From NCBI GenBank assembly GCA_017308255.1, contig JAFKFN010000008.1, forward strand, positions 91,596 to 155,595: a DNA stretch of 64,000 nt, given 5' to 3'. The position numbers and the translations under genes are program-made. Shown piece after piece: positions 60,685 to 64,000 of this stretch (the stretch's first letter is position 1; each line of letters begins with the position of its first letter). Below the pieces are notes generated by a model. That model was not told the origin of the DNA. It ran no database searches and saw only the letters and a program-made list of their open reading frames with translations. Origin of the DNA: Altererythrobacter sp. GTDB taxonomy: Bacteria; Pseudomonadota; Alphaproteobacteria; Sphingomonadales; Sphingomonadaceae.

Positions 60685-61578
60685 ATGGAAAGCTATCCCG
60701 CCCCCGCCCATGCGCTGGTCGAACAGATGCACGCCGCAGCCGCCGCCGATCCTTCGCGCGCTGTCGCCTTCCAGGGCGCGCCGGGTGCGAATTCGCACCG
60801 CGCGGCGCTGGAATGGGCGCCCGATTGCCTGCCGCTGCCCTGCTTCGCCTTCGAGGACGCACTCGATTCGGTCAGCGCGGGACGGGCGCAGAGCGCGATC
60901 ATCCCGATCGAGAATTCGCAGCACGGCCGCGTGGCGGACATTCATTTCCTGCTGCCCGGCAGCGGCCTGTCCATCGTAGGCGAGCATTTCCTGCCGATCA
61001 GCTATGGCCTGATGGGCCTCGGCACCGGGCCGTTCGCCGTGGCCTACAGCCATCCGCAGGCGCTGGGGCAGACGCGGCTCTATCTGCGCGAGCACGGCAT
61101 CGTCCCGCTGGCCTATGCCGATACCGCCGGCGCGGCGGCGCTGGTGAAGGAACAGGGCGATCCCGCCGCCTGCGCCGTGGCCCCGCCGATGGCGGCGGAG
61201 CTTTACGGCCTGACACTGGTCGAGGATCATATCGAGGACGCGCCCAACAACATGACCCGTTTCGTGGTCCTGGCGCGCGAGCCGCTCGATCCCGCCAGCC
61301 TGGCGGGCGAAACGGCGATGACCACTTTCGTGTTCGAAGTGAAGAACGTGCCCGCCGCGCTTTACAAGGCGCTCGGCGGCTTCGCCACCAACGGCGTCAA
61401 CATGACCAAGCTGGAAAGCTATCAGCAGGGCGGCAGCTTCGCGGCGACGATGTTCTATGCCGATATCATCGGCGCCCCCGGCGATCCGGCGATCGACCGC
61501 GCGCTGGAAGAGCTGGCCTTCCATTCCAAGGAGCTGCGCGTACTCGGCAGCTATCGCCAGGCGCGCCCGCGCGGCTGA
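60685..61578 (+). CDS. pheA: Prephenate dehydratase
   Basis: Protein of 297 aa converting prephenate to phenylpyruvate. Catalytic domain: AFQGAPGANSHRAALE, AIIPIENSQHGRV, and the key NMTRFVVLA (Thr of the TRF motif). C-terminal ACT domain for Phe feedback: TTFVFEVKNVPAALYKALGGF, NMTKLESYQQGG. Monofunctional (no chorismate mutase). Ribosome site is weak. Confidence 0.95.
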   Translation: MESYPAPAHALVEQMHAAAAADPSRAVAFQGAPGANSHRAALEWAPDCLPLPCFAFEDALDSVSAGRAQSAIIPIENSQHGRVADIHFLLPGSGLSIVGEHFLPISYGLMGLGTGPFAVAYSHPQALGQTRLYLREHGIVPLAYADTAGAAALVKEQGDPAACAVAPPMAAELYGLTLVEDHIEDAPNNMTRFVVLAREPLDPASLAGETAMTTFVFEVKNVPAALYKALGGFATNGVNMTKLESYQQGGSFAATMFYADIIGAPGDPAIDRALEELAFHSKELRVLGSYRQARPRG

Positions 61579-61624
61579 GTCCGGCCGCATTGCGCTTGGT
61601 GCCGGTGAAAGAAGGACGAGTTCG

Positions 61625-62152
61625 ATGGCCGAGGTGATCCTGCGCCCCGCCACCCTGGCCGATGCCGAAGCGCTGGCACGCCTTGCCCGCGACAGCTTCG
61701 TGGGCGCTTTCGGCCACCTCTATTCGCCGGAGGACCTCCGCGCCTTCCTGGACGAGCATCGCTCCGCCCAGCGTTACCGCGCCGATCTGGCCGACCCGGC
61801 CAAGCGCGTGCAAGTGGCCGAGGTGGATGGCGCGCTGGCCGGCTATTGCCTGATCGTGCTCGGCCAGGGATTCGCGGAGCGGCCCGATCCCCGGCCGCGA
61901 ACGCCGGTGTTCCTCAGCCAGCTCTATTGCCTGCCGGCCATGACCGGGCGCGCCCTGGGCGCGGCGCTGATGGACTGGGCCCTTGCCGAGGCGCGCGCCT
62001 GGGGCGCCGACGCGGTGCAGCTTTCGGTGTTCAGCGAGAACCCCGGCGCGCAGCGCTTCTACCAGCGTCGCGGCTTCCGCCACGTGGCCGATATCGCCTT
62101 CTGGGTCGGCAACCAGCGCGATGCGGAGTTTCTTTACGAGCTGGCGCTGTAG
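61625..62152 (+). CDS. GNAT family N-acetyltransferase
   Basis: Protein of 175 aa: ILRPATLADAEALARLARDSF, VAEVDGALAGYCLIVLG, FLSQLYCLPAMTGRALGAALMDWALAEARA (acetyl-CoA loop region, with TGRALG replacing the usual QxxGxG/A) and LSVFSENPGAQRFYQRRGFRHV. The substrate is unknown. Start ATG 61625 just after pheA (46-bp gap), probably co-transcribed. Confidence 0.9.
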   Translation: MAEVILRPATLADAEALARLARDSFVGAFGHLYSPEDLRAFLDEHRSAQRYRADLADPAKRVQVAEVDGALAGYCLIVLGQGFAERPDPRPRTPVFLSQLYCLPAMTGRALGAALMDWALAEARAWGADAVQLSVFSENPGAQRFYQRRGFRHVADIAFWVGNQRDAEFLYELAL

Positions 62153-62209
62153 GCCGAGGCGCCGAATACCCAAAGCGAGAGCGAGAGAGGGGCCGGCCGC
62201 CTACACATT

Positions 62210-62316
62210 CGTCATTGCGAGCGTAGCGAAGCAATCCAGGGCGTATTGCACTGCCGCCCTGGATTGGTTGGCCGGTGGCCAGCTTCGCTTCCGTCGCTCC
62301 GCTCCTCGCAATGACG
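62210..62316. repeat. Interspersed palindrome, CATTGCGAG family, copy 5
   Basis: CGTCATTGCGAGCGTAGCGA ... GTCGCTCCGCTCCTCGCAATGACG. Differs from the 82-85 bp copies by about 25 extra bp (GGTTGGCCGGTGGCCAGCTT) in the right arm, as if something inserted or the element was extended. Between convergent GNAT and antiporter genes. Confidence 0.9.
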
Positions 62317-62355
62317 AATGTTGGCTTGGCGTATTCCCGTCAGGAACGGCAAAGC

Positions 62356-64000
62356 TCAGGCCCCTTCCCGCCCCTTGGGCCGGGTCACGATGATATCGCG
62401 GCCCGCGCGCAAGTCGCCCGAGGCGATCTGGCGGGACAGGCGCTCCTTGTCGTTGGCGCGATAGAAGGCTTCGGCCCGCTCGATCTCTTCTTCGCCCAGG
62501 CCCATCTTGCCCAGCGCCAGGCGCGCCATGCGCAGCGCCGATTCGAGCACTTCACGCACGACGTATTCGGCCGGCGTGTCTTGCAGCCTGATTACGCTGC
62601 GGCGGTCATAGCCGCGGACGTAGATCGCCGCTTGGGGGAAGGCCTTGTGCACCGCATGCACCAGGTCGGGCTCGATCTGGTCGCCGTCGATGCAGAACAG
62701 GATCAGCTCGGCCTCGGCCGCGCCGGCCTGGCGCAGCAGGTCGAACCGGGTGCCGTCGCCGAAATAGACCTTGGCCCCGAACCCCTGGGCCACGTCGATC
62801 ATCTCCACGTCGGTGTCGATCAGGGTCACCGAAACGCCGGCGGCCATCAGCAGCTGGGCCACCGTCTGGCCGAATCGGCCATAGCCGACGATCAGCGCGC
62901 TGGCCTCCTGCTCGGTGGGGCCTTCACGCTCTTCCCCCGCGCGCTCAGGCGCTTCGCGCAGGCGCCGGGTCAGCATCATCAGGAACGGCGTGGTGGCCAT
63001 GGACAGCGTCACCACCGCGCCGAACAGGCTGGCCACATCCGCGTCGATCAGGACGGCATCGCGCGCCTGCGCGAACAGCACGAAGCCGAATTCGCCCCCC
63101 TGGCTCAGCAGCAGGCCCAGGCTCAGCGCCTCGCGCCATCGCATGCGCCAGAACAGGGCGATCGCGGAGATGACCACGGCCTTGGTCGCGATCAGGGCCA
63201 TGGCCATGGTGAACACGAACAGCGGCCGTTCCGCGATCGCGCCGAGATCGAGCAGCATGCCGATGGCGAGGAAGAACAGGCCCAGCAGGATCGAGCGGAA
63301 CGGTTCGACATCCGCCTCCAGCTCATGCCGATAGGGCGAATCCGCCAGCATCACGCCCGCCACGAAGGCGCCCAGCGCCGTGCTGGCGCCGATCGCCTGC
63401 ATCGCCGCAGCGGATGCGGCGATGGTGAACAGCCCCGCCACCACGAACATCTCCCGTTCGCCCAGCCCGCCGATCAGGCGGAACAGCGGCCTGACCAGGA
63501 AGCGGCCGGCGGCGATCAGCCCGGCCACGGCGGCCAGGGTCATCAGGGCAAGCTGCCAGCCCGGCGGGCCTTCCATGTCCGCCGGATTGCGGCTCAACGC
63601 CGCGATGATGGTGATGAGCGGGATGATCGACAGGTCCTGGAACAGCAGGATGGCGAAGGCCCGTTCCCCGAACGGGGTCCTCAGCCGCCCGGCCGATCGC
63701 AGCATCGGCAGGACCTGCGCGGTGGAGGAAAGCGCCAGCGGCAGGCCCAGCGCCAGCGCCGCCGCCGGGCTGAATCGAGTCAGTGCCAGGATCATGCCGG
63801 TCACCGCCAGCCCGCACAGGACCACTTGCAGCAGGCCCAGGCCGAAGATCTCGCGCTTCATCCGCCACAGCCGGGGCGGGCTCAGCTCCAGCCCGACGAT
63901 GAACAGCAGCAGCGTGATGCCCAGCTCGCCGACCGCGCTCATCTCCTCGGCATGGCCGACGAGGCCCAGCACATGCGGGCCGACGATCACGCCGGCCAGG
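62356..64000 (-). CDS. Kef-type monovalent cation:proton antiporter (CPA2), partial N-terminus
   Basis: The 548 visible codons run off the right edge; the true start is beyond it. N-terminal Na/H exchanger domain of about 10 visible helices (GITLLLFIVGLELSP, LALSSTAQVLPML, FLAIGMLLDLGA, SQGGEFGFVLFAQA) and a C-terminal TrkA-N regulatory domain with Rossmann motif VGYGRFGQTVAQLLMAAGVSVTLID. KefB/C-like potassium efflux, often glutathione-gated; whether gating residues exist cannot be judged. Confidence 0.93.
   Translation of the reverse strand, partial: LAGVIVGPHVLGLVGHAEEMSAVGELGITLLLFIVGLELSPPRLWRMKREIFGLGLLQVVLCGLAVTGMILALTRFSPAAALALGLPLALSSTAQVLPMLRSAGRLRTPFGERAFAILLFQDLSIIPLITIIAALSRNPADMEGPPGWQLALMTLAAVAGLIAAGRFLVRPLFRLIGGLGEREMFVVAGLFTIAASAAAMQAIGASTALGAFVAGVMLADSPYRHELEADVEPFRSILLGLFFLAIGMLLDLGAIAERPLFVFTMAMALIATKAVVISAIALFWRMRWREALSLGLLLSQGGEFGFVLFAQARDAVLIDADVASLFGAVVTLSMATTPFLMMLTRRLREAPERAGEEREGPTEQEASALIVGYGRFGQTVAQLLMAAGVSVTLIDTDVEMIDVAQGFGAKVYFGDGTRFDLLRQAGAAEAELILFCIDGDQIEPDLVHAVHKAFPQAAIYVRGYDRRSVIRLQDTPAEYVVREVLESALRMARLALGKMGLGEEEIERAEAFYRANDKERLSRQIASGDLRAGRDIIVTRPKGREGA

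Noticed and set aside
59093-60979. 628-codon plus-strand frame through rlmE, the cytochrome gene and pheA
   Set aside because: Reads out of frame through rlmE and pheA and antisense to the cytochrome; no domain.

Overview
The window is high-GC DNA, almost certainly from an alphaproteobacterium of the Sphingomonadales (Novosphingobium/Sphingobium-like). Three things point that way: a NepR/EcfG general stress response locus with a GGAAC-N16-CGTT promoter, abundant TonB-dependent receptors, and a lignostilbene-dioxygenase-type enzyme surrounded by aromatic catabolism genes. Several families of interspersed palindromic repeats also fit. There are no rRNA genes, CRISPR arrays, phage blocks or transposases; two tRNA genes (Thr-CGT, Gln-CTG) are present.

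Region 1..20000 is an accessory catabolic island. It carries a partial and a complete aldehyde dehydrogenase, a TonB-dependent receptor, a PQQ/heme alcohol dehydrogenase, an NmrA-like reductase, an SDR, a vanillyl-alcohol-oxidase-type flavoprotein with a partner cytochrome c, an aromatic-acid-type MFS transporter, four NTF2-fold (SnoaL-like) proteins, a LuxR regulator cut by an amber codon, and a MarR regulator divergent from a lignostilbene-type dioxygenase. Three divergent promoter regions (9416, 13732, 18341) share a 12-bp palindrome of the form TAACGASTGTTA. I read this as one MarR-controlled regulon for lignin-derived phenolics. The substrate is inferred.

Region 20000..36000 is mostly housekeeping and small conserved genes: a serine hydrolase with a 50-codon companion gene, DUF427, DUF985 and DUF72 proteins, a fatty acid desaturase, an AlkD-like protein, and an HTH gene whose 3' end runs into an array of TGTCA motifs. 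It also holds a frameshifted DUF2726 gene, a PhnA-domain protein, thiC behind a TPP riboswitch, an OmpA protein and glutamate dehydrogenase. A Fur-regulated siderophore receptor/PiuC pair closes the region.

Region 36900..48700 has a toxin-antitoxin operon with tandem operators and a predicted leaderless transcript, a HupE-like protein with an MBL hydrolase, and a modABC operon behind a ModE-like box. It continues with the stress-response locus (CHASE/HWE kinase, nepR, ecfG), an AI-2E transporter, sodB and glmM.

Region 48700..64000 carries thiD, a LOG-family protein, a Mg-type P-ATPase coupled to a flippase-like membrane protein, a Rieske/FAD reductase coupled to a uracil-DNA glycosylase, and a zeta-toxin module. 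It ends with Ppx/GppA with rlmE, a membrane cytochrome c, pheA, a GNAT protein and a Kef-type antiporter cut by the right edge.

A cross-cutting feature is short palindromic repeats lying inside or at the edges of genes. Two sit in the leader of ATGA-coupled secreted redox proteins, one supplies the stop codon of rlmE, one abuts the thiD start, and two related copies lie in opposite orientation on either side of an aldehyde dehydrogenase.
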